64,000 nucleotides of DNA from Marinobacterium rhizophilum DSM 18822 (GCF_000378045.1 NZ_KB899089.1:310001-374000); one strand, 5' to 3'. Positions 41,878 through 50,246 are shown, numbered from the stretch's first letter. Made by a program: numbers and translations. The notes: generated by a model from the sequence alone, not told the origin.

Positions 41878-43221
41878 ATGGATACGATTGAACGCTTTCT
41901 GCAGCAACATACGATCAGCGAAATCGAGTGTCTGGTGCCGGACATGACCGGCAACGCACGCGGCAAGTTTCTGCCCACGCGCAAGTTCATTGCCGAACAG
42001 TATTCCCGCCTGCCCGAAAGCATCCTGATCCAGACGGTGACCGGTGACTGGTCCCAGGAACACGATTTGCTGGTGGACCCTGCGGATCGCGACATGGTGC
42101 TGCAGCCGGACCCGTCGACCCTGCGCCTGGCGCCCTGGGCCAAGGAGCCCACGGCCCAGCTGATTCACGACTGTTACGACATCGATGGCAACCTGCACCC
42201 GCTTTCCACCCGCAGCGTACTGCGCCGGGTGCTGAGTCTCTACGAGGCCGAAGGCCTGACGCCGGTGGTGGCACCGGAAGTCGAGTTCTATCTGGTGCAG
42301 AGGAACCTGGACCCGGATTATGAGCTCAAGGCACCGGTCGGCCGTTCCGGGCGTGCCGAGGTGGCGCGCCAGTCCTACAGCATCGATGCGGTAAACGAAT
42401 TCGATCCCATCATCGATACCCTGTACCGCTACTGCGAACTGCAGCAGCTGGATGTCGATACCCTGATCCACGAGTCCGGCGCCGGCCAGATGGAGATCAA
42501 CTTCAAGCACGGCGATGCACTGGCACTGGCGGATCAGGTGTTCACCTTCAAGCGCACGCTGCGCGAAACGGCGCTGCAGCATGACATCTACGCCACCTTC
42601 ATGGCCAAGCCCATGAAGCACGAGCCCGGCAGCGCACTGCATATTCACCAGAGCCTGCTGGACAGCCGCACGGGCGCAAATATCTTTGCCAAGGCCGACG
42701 GCAGCTTCGGTGACCCGCTGTACCACTATATCGGCGGGCTGCAGAAGTATGTTCCTGCGGCGATCAGCTTTTTTGCGCCCAATGTGAATTCATACCGCCG
42801 CTTCGTGCCCGATATTGCCGCGCCCATCAATCTGCAGTGGGGGCTGGACAACCGCACCACCGGGATCAGGGTGCCCAGCGGCAGCCCGGCATCGACCCGA
42901 ATAGAAAACCGCTTTGCCGGCGCCGATGCCAATCCCTATCTGGCCATCGCCCTGTCGCTGGCCTGCGGTTACCTGGGTCTCAAGGAGCAGCTGAAACCCT
43001 CGGCCCCCACCCAGGGCAGTGCCTACGGCGCCAACAGCCGGGTCGAGATTGCCCGTACCCTGGAAGAGGGGCTGCGGCTGTTGTCGGACTGTGAACCGCT
43101 GCAGGTAATATTAGGCGAGCGCTTCGTGCAGGCGTATGTGGCGGTGAAGCTCGCGGAATACGAGGCCTTCAACAAGGTCATCAGTTCCTGGGAGCGCGAG
43201 TATCTGCTGCTGAGCGTCTGA
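41878..43221 (+). CDS. glutamine synthetase family protein, probable gamma-glutamylputrescine synthetase
   Basis: 447 residues. GS motifs: HESGAGQMEINFKHGDALAL, the ATP-site KPMKHEPGSALHIHQS, and NRTTGIRVPSG. The N-terminus (ISEIECLVPDMTGNARGKFL) is that of the PuuA/SpuI group and not of GlnA, and the GlnA adenylylation region is not evident. It would ligate glutamate to putrescine or a similar amine. An in-frame TTG lies 69 bases upstream; the ATG fits the family start. The 153-base divergent gap with the oxidase gene must hold both promoters. Confidence 0.83.
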   Translation: MDTIERFLQQHTISEIECLVPDMTGNARGKFLPTRKFIAEQYSRLPESILIQTVTGDWSQEHDLLVDPADRDMVLQPDPSTLRLAPWAKEPTAQLIHDCYDIDGNLHPLSTRSVLRRVLSLYEAEGLTPVVAPEVEFYLVQRNLDPDYELKAPVGRSGRAEVARQSYSIDAVNEFDPIIDTLYRYCELQQLDVDTLIHESGAGQMEINFKHGDALALADQVFTFKRTLRETALQHDIYATFMAKPMKHEPGSALHIHQSLLDSRTGANIFAKADGSFGDPLYHYIGGLQKYVPAAISFFAPNVNSYRRFVPDIAAPINLQWGLDNRTTGIRVPSGSPASTRIENRFAGADANPYLAIALSLACGYLGLKEQLKPSAPTQGSAYGANSRVEIARTLEEGLRLLSDCEPLQVILGERFVQAYVAVKLAEYEAFNKVISSWEREYLLLSV

Positions 43222-43261
43222 CTGTACGGGGGGACACGTCAGGAAAATCCAGGATCTTAAT

Positions 43262-43280
43262 CTTAATGCAAATCATTATT
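43262..43280 (+). promoter_or_regulatory. putative Fur box upstream of the iron ABC operon
   Basis: CTTAATGCAAATCATTATT matches the 19-base Fur consensus at about 14 positions by eye and lies 46 bases before the binding-protein start. Repression by Fur-Fe(II) would fit an iron-uptake operon. Confidence 0.65.
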
Positions 43281-43326
43281 GTTTAATGTATGCTCCCGCT
43301 TCTCAATACGGGGGGAGAGGTAAAGG

Positions 43327-44262
43327 ATGCATACTAAAGGATGGTGGGCCTCGCTGTTTGGGTTGGCCGTGCTCTGGACCGCGATGGCATTGGCTGACAC
43401 AGATGACCGGGGCACCGTGATTGTGCCGCAACAGGGCGCACAGCGCGTGGTGGCGATTTCAACTTTTGCCGCCGATACCCTGGTCGCACTGGGCGTTGCG
43501 CCGGCCGGAGCGTCGACGTTCGGTGATCGTCCGGTGGCTGATTTCCTGGGGCCGCTGATGCAGGGCGTGCCGAGCCTGGGACAGCGCGCCAGCACCAACC
43601 TGGAACAGCTGTCCGCGCTGCAGCCCGATCTTATTCTGGCCATTCGGCGCTATACCGAACCCAATGCACAGAAGTTCAGTGCCCTGGCACCTTACTATGC
43701 TTTTGATGTGATCAGCCATGACGATAGCCTGCGGGCGGTAGCGGGCATTGCCACGGCCGTGGGCAAGGCCGCCGAGGGGCAGGCGCTGAATGCCGCTTTC
43801 GAGACACTGGTGGCCGACTATGGCCGCCGCGCACCGGGTGGGGTCAGTGCCGTGCTGCTGGCGGGCAGCGGTGAGGCTCCCTTTGCCTATTACGACCATT
43901 TTCTGACCACCGATCTGCTGCAGCGCTTGAAGGCTACCAACAGCATCGGTCCGTCGCCAACGCCCAGTCAGCCGATTCCGTTTGGCTACCAGCTCAGCCT
44001 GGAACAGCTGCTGGCGCTGAACCCGGATGTGATCTTCATGTTTGACTCCGGTACCCGGCATGCCTATGCAGCCAACCCGATCTGGCCCTATCTGAAGGCG
44101 GTTCAGCAGGGGCGGGTGTATGAGGTGGGCCTGCACTGGAAGGAAGGCGGCGGCCCCATTGCCCGGGAGTACATTCTGCGGGAAATGGCCTGGCGCCTGT
44201 ATCCCGATACATTTGCCCAGCCCAAGCTGCCCGCATCACTGGCCAGCAGGCCCGTGCAATAG
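43327..44262 (+). CDS. iron-siderophore ABC transporter substrate-binding protein
   Basis: 311 residues with an N-terminal signal peptide (about 1-23, cut near AMALA-D) and a TroA/FecB-type periplasmic binding fold: QRVVAISTFAADTLVALGV, LEQLSALQPDLIL and LEQLLALNPDVIFMFD. No lipobox cysteine is seen. First gene of a five-gene iron locus behind a Fur-like site. The ligand is probably a ferric complex; the FecA-like receptor downstream hints at citrate or a similar hydroxycarboxylate. Confidence 0.87.
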   Translation: MHTKGWWASLFGLAVLWTAMALADTDDRGTVIVPQQGAQRVVAISTFAADTLVALGVAPAGASTFGDRPVADFLGPLMQGVPSLGQRASTNLEQLSALQPDLILAIRRYTEPNAQKFSALAPYYAFDVISHDDSLRAVAGIATAVGKAAEGQALNAAFETLVADYGRRAPGGVSAVLLAGSGEAPFAYYDHFLTTDLLQRLKATNSIGPSPTPSQPIPFGYQLSLEQLLALNPDVIFMFDSGTRHAYAANPIWPYLKAVQQGRVYEVGLHWKEGGGPIAREYILREMAWRLYPDTFAQPKLPASLASRPVQ

Positions 44263-44277
44263 ACCAGGTGCCTGCGC

Positions 44278-45303
44278 ATGCTGAACGGAACCTTGCCGGC
44301 GCGGCTGTCTGCGTTGTTACCGGGCGCGGATGTGAAGGGCCCCGGGCTGCTGGCCGGCCTCGCCCTGGCGCTGTTCGTCACCGCCGCGCTGGCCCTGGCG
44401 GCCGGGGCGGTGCCGGTGTCACTGCAGGCGCTCTGGCGCGTGCTGAATGGCCTGGAGGGTGGGCTGCCCGCGATTCTGGTTTGGGAGTTGCGCCTGCCGC
44501 GTTTTCTGGCCGGCCTGCTGGTGGGCGCCAGCCTTGGCGTCGCTGGCTGGGTGATGCAGACGGTGACGCGCAATCCGCTGGCATCCCCGAGTATTACCGG
44601 GGTGGTTGCTGGCGCATCCATGCTGGTGGTCATCGCCCAGGTCTGTTTTGTGGTGAGCGCCAGCTGGCTGCCCTGGCTTGGCATGCTGGGGGGCACGATG
44701 GCTGCGACGATTACCTTTGTGCTGGCCGGGCAGGGGGGCTTTACGCCGTTGCGCCTGGCGCTGGCCGGTATCGCGGTCACGGCGCTGGCCACGGCACTGG
44801 CCACGGCTTTTCTGCTCTTTTCCGGCGCCCAGGCGCAGCAGCTCTACTTCTGGCTGGCCGGCGGGCTGCTGGGACGGGGCTGGAGCCATGTACAGCTGAT
44901 TCTCCCCTGGACCTGTGGCGGTCTTGTGCTGGTACTGTGCTTTTCCCGCTATCTGAACCTGCTACGACTGGACGATGAGGTCGCCCGTGGCCTGGGGGCC
45001 CGTGTCCTTTTCTGGCGGCTGGGATTTGTGGCCATTGCCGTGGCGCTGACCGCGGCAACCGTGGCGGTGGCAGGTCCGGTGGGCTTTGTCGGGCTGGTGG
45101 CGCCGCACCTGGTACGCCTGCTGCTGGGCCCTGATCAGCGGCTGGCGCTGCCGGCGGTCATGCTGCTAGGGGCGCTGCTGGTGACACTGAGTGATTTACT
45201 CGCCCGCACCCTGGCTGCACCGGCCGAACTGCCGCTGGGTATGTTTACCGCGCTGCTTGGCGGGCCGCTGTTTATCTGGCTGATTCGCACGAGGGTTCTG
45301 TAA
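44278..45303 (+). CDS. FecCD-family iron ABC transporter permease (first)
   Basis: 341 residues, about nine to ten membrane helices. FecCD motifs: LRLPRFLAGLLVGASLGVAG, MQTVTRNPLASPSITGV and GPVGFVGLVAPHLVRLLLG. Forms a heterodimeric channel with the next gene, with which it overlaps by one base (TAATG). Confidence 0.92.
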   Translation: MLNGTLPARLSALLPGADVKGPGLLAGLALALFVTAALALAAGAVPVSLQALWRVLNGLEGGLPAILVWELRLPRFLAGLLVGASLGVAGWVMQTVTRNPLASPSITGVVAGASMLVVIAQVCFVVSASWLPWLGMLGGTMAATITFVLAGQGGFTPLRLALAGIAVTALATALATAFLLFSGAQAQQLYFWLAGGLLGRGWSHVQLILPWTCGGLVLVLCFSRYLNLLRLDDEVARGLGARVLFWRLGFVAIAVALTAATVAVAGPVGFVGLVAPHLVRLLLGPDQRLALPAVMLLGALLVTLSDLLARTLAAPAELPLGMFTALLGGPLFIWLIRTRVL

Positions 45304-46370
45304 TGCCGGTACTGACGCAGGCGACGCCCGCCATCCGACGGTGGCGCCTCGCTTGCCCGCGCCTGGGCTGGCTAGCACTGCTGTTGCTGGCGCTTGTGCT
45401 GGCGGCGCTGCTGCTGAACCTGCTACTGGGCGCCGTGACACTGACGCCGCTGCAGGTCTGGCAGGCCCTCAACGGCGAGGGCGACGCGGTGGCGACCGAT
45501 ATTATCTGGAACCTGCGCCTGCCGCGGGTACTGGTGGGGCTGCTGGTGGGCGTGCACTTTGCCATTGCCGGTTCGCTGCTGCAGGCCGTGATGCGCAACC
45601 CCCTGGCGGATGCCGGTGTGCTGGGCATCAATGCCGGTGCCAGCCTCGCCGCAGTGCTGGCCTTTGTCATGGCGGAGCGCATCTGGGGCGACAGCGGCGC
45701 TTATTCGGGCCTGGCACTGAGCCTCGACTGGCTGCCGCTGCTCAGTTGCGCTGGCGGCATTCTGGCGGCCGCCGCCGTTTACCGACTGGGCTGGAATCGC
45801 GGTGTGACACCGGTGCGCCTGGTGCTCAGTGGCATTGCCGTGGCCAGTGTGCTGAATGCACTGGCCACCGGCGTACTGGCGGGCTGGGGATCGATGAATA
45901 CCGAAACGGTACTCATCTGGCTGGCCGGCAGCCTGTTTGGCCGTGGCTGGGAACATCTTTGGGCCCTGTTGCCCTGGAGCCTGTTGGCGCTAAGCCTGCT
46001 GCCGGTGCTGCTCAGCGGTGCCAATCTGCTGCAGCTGGGGGACGATGTCGCCAGCAGCCTCGGCTTGCGGGTGGAGCTGTGGCGTTTTGCGCTGTTACTG
46101 GTGGCGGTGCTCTTTGCCGCCAGTGCAGTGGGGGTAGTGGGGCCGATCGGCTTTATCGGCCTGATCGTGGCGCAGATTGCGCGCCTGAGCTGTGGTCCGG
46201 ACCTGCGCCGCCAGCTGGTACTGGGGCCCTTGTACGGCGCCCTGCTGGTGATGTTGTCTGACCTGCTGGGGCGTCTGCTGATGGTGCCGGCCGAGATTCC
46301 CATCGGTGTGATTACATCCCTGCTTGGGGTGCCGTTTTTTATCTATCTGCTGGCGCGCAAACGGGCCTAG
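45303..46370 (+). CDS. FecCD-family iron ABC transporter permease (second)
   Basis: 355 residues, same fold as its partner: LRLPRVLVGLLVGVHFAIAG, MRNPLADAGVLGINAGASLA and GPIGFIGLIVAQIARLSCG. Ends LLARKRA. Sixteen bases after its stop the tandem array of truncated ATPase copies begins, with the ribosome binding site GGGAGGAA in between. Confidence 0.92.
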   Translation: MPVLTQATPAIRRWRLACPRLGWLALLLLALVLAALLLNLLLGAVTLTPLQVWQALNGEGDAVATDIIWNLRLPRVLVGLLVGVHFAIAGSLLQAVMRNPLADAGVLGINAGASLAAVLAFVMAERIWGDSGAYSGLALSLDWLPLLSCAGGILAAAAVYRLGWNRGVTPVRLVLSGIAVASVLNALATGVLAGWGSMNTETVLIWLAGSLFGRGWEHLWALLPWSLLALSLLPVLLSGANLLQLGDDVASSLGLRVELWRFALLLVAVLFAASAVGVVGPIGFIGLIVAQIARLSCGPDLRRQLVLGPLYGALLVMLSDLLGRLLMVPAEIPIGVITSLLGVPFFIYLLARKRA

Positions 46371-46386
46371 AAGGGAGGAATCGCGG

Positions 46387-46539
46387 ATGTTATCGGCACA
46401 GGAACTGAAGCTGGGTTATGACGACAAGGTCATCGTGCCGCAGCTGAGTCTGGAGGTGGATACCGGCCGGATTCACTGCCTGATCGGCCCAAATGGCTGC
46501 GGCTTGAGTGTGCTGCTGCGGCCCTGGTCGGCTTGTTGA
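46387..46539 (+). pseudogene. truncated ATPase copy 1 (50 codons)
   Basis: Reads identically to the intact ATPase for 39 codons, to GPNGCG. The lysine of Walker A is then replaced (GLSVLL), and a one-base loss shortly after leads to a stop following RPWSAC. It uses the original ribosome binding site after the permease gene. It cannot bind ATP as a transporter subunit; a small product is possible. Confidence 0.85.
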
Positions 46540-46564
46540 AACACGGGCATAGGAGGGACGCCGG

Positions 46565-46765
46565 ATGTTATCGGCACAGCAACTGAAGCTGGGTTATGAC
46601 GACAAGGTCATCGTGCCGCAGCTGAGTCTGGAGGTGGATACCGGTCGGATTCATTGCCTCATCAAGTCCCAACGGCTGCGGCTTGAGTGTGCTGCTGCGG
46701 CCCTGGCCGGCGTGTTGAAACACGGGCATAGGAGGGACGCCGGATGTTATCGGCACAGGAATTGA
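46565..46765 (+). pseudogene. truncated ATPase copy 2 (66 codons)
   Basis: Keeps residues 1-33 of the ATPase with one change (E6Q), then shifts frame to KSQRLRLECAAAALAGVLKH, destroying the P-loop, and ends 22 bases inside copy 3. It has its own AGGAGG site nine bases before ATG. Confidence 0.85.
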
Positions 46766-46944
46766 AGCTGGGTTATGACGACAAGGTCATCGTACCGCAG
46801 CTGAGTCTGGAGGTGGATACCGACCGGATTCACTGCCTCATCAAGTCCCAACGGCTGCGGCTTGAGTGTGCTGCTGCGGCCCTGGCCGGCGTGTTGAAAC
46901 ACGGGTATAGGAGGGAAGCCGGATGTTATCGGCACAGGAACTGA
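46744..46944 (+). pseudogene. truncated ATPase copy 3 (66 codons)
   Basis: Same structure as copy 2. Relative to the intact gene, the first 33 codons carry one amino-acid change (G27D) and silent changes at Leu7, Ile16, Val17 and Leu32. The shifted tail is the same as in copy 2 except near its end (GYRREAG for GHRRDAG). Ends 22 bases inside copy 4. Confidence 0.85.
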
Positions 46945-47123
46945 AGCTGGGTTATGACGATAAGGTCATCGTGCCGCAGCTGAGTCTGGAGGTGGATACC
47001 GGCCGGATTCACTGCCTCATCAAGTCCCAACGGCTGCGGCTTGTGTGTGCTGCTGCGGCCCTGGCCGGCTTGTTGAAACACGGGCATAGGAGGGAAGCCG
47101 GATGTTATCGGCACAGGAACTGA
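46923..47123 (+). pseudogene. truncated ATPase copy 4 (66 codons)
   Basis: First 33 residues identical to the intact ATPase (silent changes only, at Asp13, Ile16 and Leu32), then the same frameshifted tail with LVC in place of LEC. Its stop lies 22 bases inside the real ATPase gene, so translation of copy 4 would run over the true start codon. Confidence 0.85.
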
Positions 47124-47893
47124 AGCTGGGTTATGACGACAAGGTCATTGTGCCGCAGCTGAGTCTGGAGGTGGATACCGGCCGGATTCACTGCCTGATC
47201 GGCCCGAATGGCTGCGGCAAAAGTACGCTGCTGCGGGCACTGGCCGGCCTGCTGAAGCCGCAGCAGGGCCAGGTGTTGCTCGATGGTTGTGTCATTTCCC
47301 GCTGGAAGCGGCGTGAACTGGCGCAGCGTCTGGCGATGCTGCCGCAGCACCCGGTCGCGCCGGAGGGCCTGACCGTGGAACAGCTGGTGCGCTATGGCCG
47401 ATTTCCGTATCAGCGGTTGCTGGGGCAGCAGACGGAACAGGATTTCAAGATGGTGCGCTGGGCGATTCGGGTCACGGGCCTTTCTGGCTTCGAGGCGCGG
47501 CCATTGTCGGCTTTGTCCGGAGGCGAGCGACAAAGGGCCTGGATTGCACTGTCGCTGGCGCAGCAGGCAGGGATTCTGATTCTCGATGAACCGACGACCT
47601 ATCTCGATCTGGGTCATCAGCTCGAGGTGCTGGAGCTGCTGAGCGAACTGAACCGTCAGCAGGGCCTGACCGTCATCATGTCACTGCACGACCTGAACCA
47701 GGCGGCGCAGTTTGGTCATCGCCTGGTGGCCATGCGTTCAGGCAAGCTGGAGCAGGAGGGCACTCCCGCCGAGGTATTGACGCAGGCGCTGCTCGCCGAT
47801 GTGTTCCGGGTGCATGCCCGGGTCGCCCCCGATGTACTGACCGGCAAGCCGCAGTTTGTGCCGGTGTCATCACTGGCTAGGCCAATTCTGTAG
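47102..47893 (+). CDS. iron-siderophore ABC transporter ATP-binding protein
   Basis: 263 residues, complete: Walker A GPNGCGKST (34-42), signature LSGGERQRA (near 138), Walker B ILILDEPTTYLDL and the switch histidine in SLHDLNQ. FecE/FepC type, energising the two permeases. Its own ribosome binding site (AGGAGGGAAGCCGG) is part of the repeat unit, not the ancestral permease-ATPase junction, so the intact gene is effectively the fifth and only functional copy in the array. Expression may depend on read-through and coupling from the short frames upstream. Confidence 0.94.
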   Translation: MLSAQELKLGYDDKVIVPQLSLEVDTGRIHCLIGPNGCGKSTLLRALAGLLKPQQGQVLLDGCVISRWKRRELAQRLAMLPQHPVAPEGLTVEQLVRYGRFPYQRLLGQQTEQDFKMVRWAIRVTGLSGFEARPLSALSGGERQRAWIALSLAQQAGILILDEPTTYLDLGHQLEVLELLSELNRQQGLTVIMSLHDLNQAAQFGHRLVAMRSGKLEQEGTPAEVLTQALLADVFRVHARVAPDVLTGKPQFVPVSSLARPIL

Positions 47894-48002
47894 GCGCGCT
47901 CACCGCAGTGGCTGTACGTGCCGAGAGTCGCTTTTATTTCACTGGATTAGTAATGGCACGTCGCGAGGCAGGGGGATATTCAGCCTCGATTCAATGTTGA
48001 TC

Positions 48003-48021
48003 GGTAATGATAATCTATATA
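48003..48021 (+). promoter_or_regulatory. putative Fur box upstream of the TonB-dependent receptor
   Basis: GGTAATGATAATCTATATA matches the 19-base Fur consensus at 15 positions by eye, 56 bases before the receptor ATG. It suggests a separate iron-repressed promoter for the receptor gene. Confidence 0.75.
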
Positions 48022-48076
48022 CAATTGCGAACACTTATCATTTAGATTTAAAAGAATTACGCAATTGGAGAATGTT

Positions 48077-50173
48077 ATGCCCCGGTCGTCTTGCGGACAG
48101 CAGCCTTTTCGTCCCCGGCTTATGCGAAAGCCGCTGGCATTGGCGGTCAGTCTGGTCGGTATTGCAGCCTGCCAGGCAGGCTGGGCTGATGAGGGTACCG
48201 TTGAGCTGGATGCGCTGACGGTACAGGGAGACTGGATAGGCGCTGCCAGCGAGGAAGAAATCAAGATCTATCCCGGTTCGCGGACGCTGCTGGATCAGGA
48301 GGCATTGCAGGAGAGTGGTGCCCTGCATCTGGAGGATGCGCTGCGTTCGGTGCCGAGCATTCAGATACTGGACGAGACCGGTACCGGCATCCTGCCGAAT
48401 ATTGGCATGCGTGGCCTGAATCCGTTGCGCAGCGAACGTCTGCAGATGCTGGTGGATGGCTATCCCATTGCCATCGGCCCCTACAGCAATGTCGGTGTCT
48501 CGCTGTTCCCGGTTACCTTGCCCAGCATTGATGCGATCGACGTGGTGCGCGGTGGTGCGGCGGTACACTACGGTCCCAACAACGTCGGCGGCGTGATGAA
48601 CTTCCGCACTCGGCCCATTCCGGTCGACACCGAACAGACGTTGCAGCAGCGTCTGGTGATTGCCGAAGAAACCGGCAATGTCTTCAGCGACACCTATTAC
48701 CGTATCGGCGGCTTCGCGACCGATGACCTGGCGCTGCAGTTCCAGGCCAATGTTCAGCGCGGTGACGGTTTCCGCGATCACTCCGATACCGAGGTCAGCA
48801 ACTTTATTCTGGACGCCGAGTACTTCGTGGATGATGTCAATGAAGTGGCCGCACAGCTGCAGTACTACGACGTCGATGCCGAATTGCCCGGTGCCCTCAG
48901 CCCAAGTGCCTACGCCCAGGACTCCACCCAGTCACAGCGCCCGCATGATGCTTATGCCGCCGATATGCTGCGCGGCACCCTGACCTGGACGGCGCGTCCC
49001 AGCGATGCGGTTGAATTCCAGTGGCGCAACTTCGCCCACCGGGCCGATCGTACCTTCTTCTTTGGCCAGGACTTGACCAGCGGTGGACACTGGGCCGACC
49101 CCGAAGCTGATGCCAGCCACGTGGCCGACACGCCGCGTATTTTCCGGGTTTGGGGTACCGAACCACGGCTAACTGTTCGCGAAGGCATCCATACGCTTAC
49201 GCTGGGGTCACGCTACGTCAGTGAAAAGGTTGATTATGACGTCAACCGGGAAGAGCTGGCGACTGGCAGCTCTGCCAATGTCCGGGACTGGCACCTGGAA
49301 ACCGATGCGGTAGCGCTGTACGCCAGCGATACCCTGAGTCTGCTCGATGGCCGTCTGGAAATTACACCGGGTGTGCGCTACGAAGATGTCGAAATGAACT
49401 TCAAGAGCGGTGATGACCGCATTACCAACAGCCCAGACAAGTGGTTGCCTGGCCTCACGGCTGGACTGCAAGCTACCCCCGACCTCTTTCTCTTTGCCAA
49501 CGCGCAGAAGTCCCTGGCACCCGTACAGATTTCCCAGGTTGCCCGGGGAGGCGACATCGGCAATGAAACCGCCTGGAACTACGAACTGGGTGGCCGCTGG
49601 CAGGCGACGCCGGCGCTGGCAACCTCATTAACATTGTTCCAGATTGATTTCGACAAACTGGTCCAGTACAACAAGGCCGGCGATTTCTATGAAATTTTGG
49701 GCAAGCCGCGCCATGAGGGAGTCGAGCTGGAAGCCGACTGGCAAGCGACCGAACAGCTGAACCTGGGCTTGGGATATACCTATCTTGATACCGAACAGCG
49801 GGATGGCAAGTACGAAGGCAACGAACTGCCCAATGCGCCGCACCACCACTTCAGTGCCGAGGCGCGCTACCGCGTCCAGCAGTGGACGGCCAACCTGAAT
49901 GCCCATTATGTCAGCGACAGTTTCAGCGATGCCGACAACACTAAACGGGAAACTCCCAACGGCGATGCCGGCAAGCTGCCGAGCTATACGCTGGTCAATG
50001 CACGCATCGGTCGTGATATTGCGGTGGGCAGTGGCAACAACCTGAACCTTGGTCTGGCGGCGACCAACCTGCTGGACGAAGACTATTACTTCCGCGGCGC
50101 CGATGTCAGCCCCGTTGGGCGGGTACCGGGGGCTGGTCGCGCGTTTATCCTGGAAGGGCGGCTGGATTTCTGA
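48077..50173 (+). CDS. TonB-dependent ferric receptor, FecA-like
   Basis: 698 residues. A basic signal sequence (to about AGWADEG) is followed by a TonB-box-like VELDALTVQG, a plug domain (LPNIGMRGLNPLRSERLQML, IDAIDVVRGGAAVHYGPNNV) and a 22-strand barrel ending in the terminal aromatic residue (LDF). Plug motifs resemble FecA. There is no N-terminal signalling domain of about 80 residues and no fecI/fecR pair, so regulation is probably through Fur only. The ATG with GGAG six bases upstream was preferred to a TTG four codons earlier. Confidence 0.9.
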   Translation: MPRSSCGQQPFRPRLMRKPLALAVSLVGIAACQAGWADEGTVELDALTVQGDWIGAASEEEIKIYPGSRTLLDQEALQESGALHLEDALRSVPSIQILDETGTGILPNIGMRGLNPLRSERLQMLVDGYPIAIGPYSNVGVSLFPVTLPSIDAIDVVRGGAAVHYGPNNVGGVMNFRTRPIPVDTEQTLQQRLVIAEETGNVFSDTYYRIGGFATDDLALQFQANVQRGDGFRDHSDTEVSNFILDAEYFVDDVNEVAAQLQYYDVDAELPGALSPSAYAQDSTQSQRPHDAYAADMLRGTLTWTARPSDAVEFQWRNFAHRADRTFFFGQDLTSGGHWADPEADASHVADTPRIFRVWGTEPRLTVREGIHTLTLGSRYVSEKVDYDVNREELATGSSANVRDWHLETDAVALYASDTLSLLDGRLEITPGVRYEDVEMNFKSGDDRITNSPDKWLPGLTAGLQATPDLFLFANAQKSLAPVQISQVARGGDIGNETAWNYELGGRWQATPALATSLTLFQIDFDKLVQYNKAGDFYEILGKPRHEGVELEADWQATEQLNLGLGYTYLDTEQRDGKYEGNELPNAPHHHFSAEARYRVQQWTANLNAHYVSDSFSDADNTKRETPNGDAGKLPSYTLVNARIGRDIAVGSGNNLNLGLAATNLLDEDYYFRGADVSPVGRVPGAGRAFILEGRLDF

Positions 50174-50214
50174 TCCGGTTCCCATGCTGGCTATCCTGGC
50201 CAGTCGCACCTGAT

Positions 50215-50236
50215 AAAGGCCGTTGCCGGCCTTTTT
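50215..50236. terminator. bidirectional terminator between receptor and Lrp genes
   Basis: AAAGGCCG / CGGCCTTT stem with a TTGC loop and a following T run; an A run precedes it, so it can serve both converging genes. Confidence 0.88.
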
Positions 50237-50246
50237 ACTGGCGGCG

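Larger units (their letters stand above)
46387..47101 (+). repeat. tandem array of four truncated copies of the ATPase gene 5' end
   Basis: Four direct repeats of 178, 179, 179 and 179 bases run head to tail into the intact ATPase gene. Each unit starts at ATG, matches the first ~100 bases of the gene almost exactly, diverges at the P-loop codons, and ends with a ribosome binding site (ATAGGAGGGA-CCGG) for the next unit. Copies 2-4 carry the variant CATCAAGTCCCAACGGC where copy 1 and the gene read GATCGGCCC(A/G)AATGGC, a net one-base insertion. The end of each unit resembles the end of the upstream permease gene (CGGGC-TAG-...-CGGATG), suggesting the duplicated segment spanned that junction. 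Confidence 0.95.

Noticed and set aside
46387-47101. Regular repeats considered as a CRISPR array
   Set aside because: Units are 178-179 bp with no short repeat-spacer alternation, are coding-like and match the adjacent ATPase gene; no cas genes are present.
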